A stretch of DNA of 64,000 nucleotides. Source: CALFCX01 sp041650595 (lineage in GTDB: Bacteria; Margulisbacteria; WOR-1; JAKLHX01). Positions 62,187-64,000 of the stretch are shown one piece after another; the first letter of the stretch is position 1, and every line of letters begins with the position of its first letter. The stretch spans positions 62,001-126,000 of the forward strand of contig JBAZKW010000001.1 in assembly GCA_041650595.1 (NCBI GenBank), written 5' to 3'. Position numbers and translations under genes: made by a program. The notes under the pieces were generated by a model. It was not told where the DNA came from, searched no databases, and saw only the letters and a program-made list of their open reading frames with translations.

Positions 62187-64000
62187 TTAATCGGCTTTTT
62201 CTTGAAGCATTGAGTTTAAAAGATCTATCACGTCTTTTTGCGTTATCTTTTTCATATCGATCCTTTGCATCATAAGCTTGTCTATAAAAGAGCACATTAT
62301 TTTCGGGTCTTTTACGAGAAGCTTTTTGAAGTCCAGGAACATCGCCTGCCTCAGCTCGGAAAGGTCTGTCCAGTGGTCCTTTAGGACTTCAAAGTGGTGC
62401 GCGTATTTTTGTATCACCACAACGTTCTGGAAGGTCTCAAAGTTGATCCCCAATATTTTCAGCATATCTATGTCAAGTTTTCCGCGGGACATCTTTGCTA
62501 TCCCCGACTTAATAAGATAGTCGCTTTCCGATTTTGTGAGGGGCCCTTTGTTCTTCAATATTTTGTCGGCGATAAACGCGTCCCGCGGGATGAGCGCCTC
62601 TTCGGTACTCGTCAAAGGGATATCCATATACAGCTTATAGCGGCTGGTCTCTGCCGGAGTTATCAGATAGGTCCCTTTAGGGTCTTGAACAAATTTATAA
62701 CACTCCCGATATAGGTCGAAGTCGGGATTTTCATCCACACATTCGTCAAAAGAGTCCTTGGGCGTGGACAATATCGATATCAGATCCGCCACCAGCTGGC
62801 GCTGTTCGAACATAAGCTCTCCGGATGTGTGGATAAGCTCCGGCCACGCAGTTCTTTTGTCCGGAGAGGTTATTATCGAGTATTTTCCGAACTCATGGCT
62901 TGACCACTTTGCTTCCAGGATATTTCCTTTGTCATCCGTCAAAATATCATAATATTTTAATTCCCTTTGGTCTGCCGGTCTTTCAATGTCTTCCGCTATG
63001 GGTGCGGGAAGCGGTCTTGTCGCGCCTTTTTCGTATTCAAATGTCCATTTACCGCCGGTCTTTGAGATACGGCTTCCCATGGGGACTGTTGTTGTGTCTT
63101 TATAGATCCTGGAAATATAATTTTCCGCTTTTTTAAAGACATAAAATGTTCCGGGCGTAGTAGGATAGGCGATTTCATCGGCAAAAATTGGATAATTGTT
63201 CTCATCCCGGTATTCGACGCGCTTCATCCGGCTTTTTGATCCGCCCAGGACCCTTAGTCTTGCAAACGGCTCCTTTTTCAGGAGTATTATCCAGTCGCCG
63301 GTTGCCGGATATACTTTTACTTCTATATTCCGCGGGTCTTGAATTTTGTCTTTAATTTTCTTGACGTCTTCTTCTATGTCTGCCAGTCCTGCGAGATACG
63401 GAAGCTTTGCCAAAGCCTCAGGTTCGTAGGATGCAGAATAGGTATTTACTGTCACTTTTGTTCCGATCGGCAGTATAGAATAGAGCAGATAAGCATCCCG
63501 CGGGGAGACATGCAAGCACCCGTGGCTTTTGTAAAGATTGCCGAGCATATCATTTAAAAATAATCCGAAATTGTAGTTGTTCAAAGCATCCGTACTTAGA
63601 AGAGCGAAATTTTCCGCAGTGGACAGTCCTGCGTCGCGGAGAATCGATACTGCCGCTTCTCTTTCCCTGTTGGCAAAGGTGGACTCGTCCTTTTGTTCGA
63701 AGAACGAGGATATGGATGTAGTTTGGTAATAATTGAGATCGCCTTCGGTAAGGATGTTGAACTCCAGTCTTTTGTTTATCATGTTCTCAATTATGTCCTT
63801 TTGATTTGCGGAAGATAAAATATTAAGCTTTTTGAAATCTTCCCTGAATGCTATCCGCAAGTTTTTCCAAAATTCCCAGTCCTTTTTGATGGATCCGTAA
63901 AAATCGGCGTATTTTTCAAATACCAGGCTGTTCATCTTCAAGTAGTTATACAATCCAAGGGTTTGTTCCTTAGAAATCCATATCAGCGGAAGATCATTTT
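62187..64000 (-). CDS. L,D-transpeptidase-like (YkuD) protein, 5' end outside the window
   Basis: The minus-strand frame is open to the window edge. It begins with NDLPLIWISKEQTLGLY, resembling the first strands of a YkuD domain, so the true start is upstream. The catalytic-Cys region SHGCLHVSPRDAYLLYSILPIGTKVTV (about 63470-63540) is clear. The upstream His of the usual IHGT motif is not visible (NYNFGLFLNDMLG in its place). After the YkuD domain come ~430 residues of unknown type, with a beta-rich mid-section (ATGDWIILLKKEPFARLRVLGG) and helical end. L,D-transpeptidases cross-link peptidoglycan or attach lipoprotein. Activity is doubtful without the His. If active, it would add to the window's wall-building set. 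Confidence 0.75.
   Translation of the reverse strand, partial: NDLPLIWISKEQTLGLYNYLKMNSLVFEKYADFYGSIKKDWEFWKNLRIAFREDFKKLNILSSANQKDIIENMINKRLEFNILTEGDLNYYQTTSISSFFEQKDESTFANREREAAVSILRDAGLSTAENFALLSTDALNNYNFGLFLNDMLGNLYKSHGCLHVSPRDAYLLYSILPIGTKVTVNTYSASYEPEALAKLPYLAGLADIEEDVKKIKDKIQDPRNIEVKVYPATGDWIILLKKEPFARLRVLGGSKSRMKRVEYRDENNYPIFADEIAYPTTPGTFYVFKKAENYISRIYKDTTTVPMGSRISKTGGKWTFEYEKGATRPLPAPIAEDIERPADQRELKYYDILTDDKGNILEAKWSSHEFGKYSIITSPDKRTAWPELIHTSGELMFEQRQLVADLISILSTPKDSFDECVDENPDFDLYRECYKFVQDPKGTYLITPAETSRYKLYMDIPLTSTEEALIPRDAFIADKILKNKGPLTKSESDYLIKSGIAKMSRGKLDIDMLKILGINFETFQNVVVIQKYAHHFEVLKDHWTDLSELRQAMFLDFKKLLVKDPKIMCSFIDKLMMQRIDMKKITQKDVIDLLNSMLQEKAD

Overview
This window looks like a chromosomal segment of a diderm bacterium with moderate GC content. 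It is probably an uncultivated lineage known from metagenomes. The diderm call rests on a signal-peptide-bearing beta-barrel porin with a C-terminal Phe. The rpsP-khpA-ylqD-trmD-rplS-lepB-rnhB cluster and the yqeK-LCP-rsfS operon are shared with Firmicutes and Cyanobacteria-related phyla, so Margulisbacteria (WOR-1/Saganbacteria) or a neighbour is a reasonable guess, but only a guess. Gene density is high and many neighbours overlap. No rRNA, tRNA, CRISPR array or prophage was seen.

Layout. 1-4000: edge of an MFS transporter gene, a repeat-flanked DUF559 nuclease, an FAD dehydrogenase and a 16-repeat ankyrin protein. 4000-11100: a Pif1-like helicase with a WYL-like tail, the yqeK-LCP-rsfS operon, a uridylyltransferase-only GlmU, an NtrC-like regulator with a dead ATPase, and glmM. 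11100-18000: MEMO1/AMMECR1-type proteins, argC-argJ-argB, an HExxH protein and a GlcD-like oxidase. 18000-22100: an RluA-family synthase, a repeat island, ruvC, ruvA, a frameshifted yqeG and a half-length peptide-binding protein. 22100-35700: a large phosphate locus. It has pstSCA with two unequal pstB genes, phoU, phoB and phoR, followed by a second, Pho-box-bearing set: porin, pstSCAB, phoU and an AhpD-like gene. 35700-45200: rsmA, pdxA, an aminotransferase and lipA on the minus strand, then ilvBNC and dxr. 45300-56800: a DUF4116/EF-hand protein, a methyltransferase, cca, an AMIN amidase, a UroD/MtaA-like protein, murI, queD, dapF, a REP-type transposase, a dapL-like aminotransferase and ispH. 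56800-64000: aroC, the ribosomal/tRNA modification cluster, a TatD-linked radical SAM protein and an L,D-transpeptidase-like protein.

How it fits together. The cell wall theme recurs (glmU-N, glmM, murI, dapF, dapL-like, LCP, amidase, LDT-like, lepB), next to amino-acid (arg, ilv, aroC), isoprenoid (dxr, ispH) and cofactor (lipA, pdxA, queD) biosynthesis. The phosphate locus appears to combine one transporter lacking Pho boxes, encoded with the PhoBR sensor, and one scavenging transporter plus porin under phased TTAACA Pho boxes.

The most notable signals are these. (1) A tandem PstB pair whose lost ATPase motifs are complementary, predicting an asymmetric heterodimer. (2) Several families of short palindromic repeats that have entered protein-coding genes in frame (dapF, queD, rsmA, the transposase itself, ruvC, perhaps ispH and the GlcD-like gene). 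(3) Many first genes preceded by TATAAT, often TGnTATAAT, only about 5-9 nt before the start codon, which predicts leaderless mRNAs. (4) Phased Pho-box arrays with identical geometry at two promoters.
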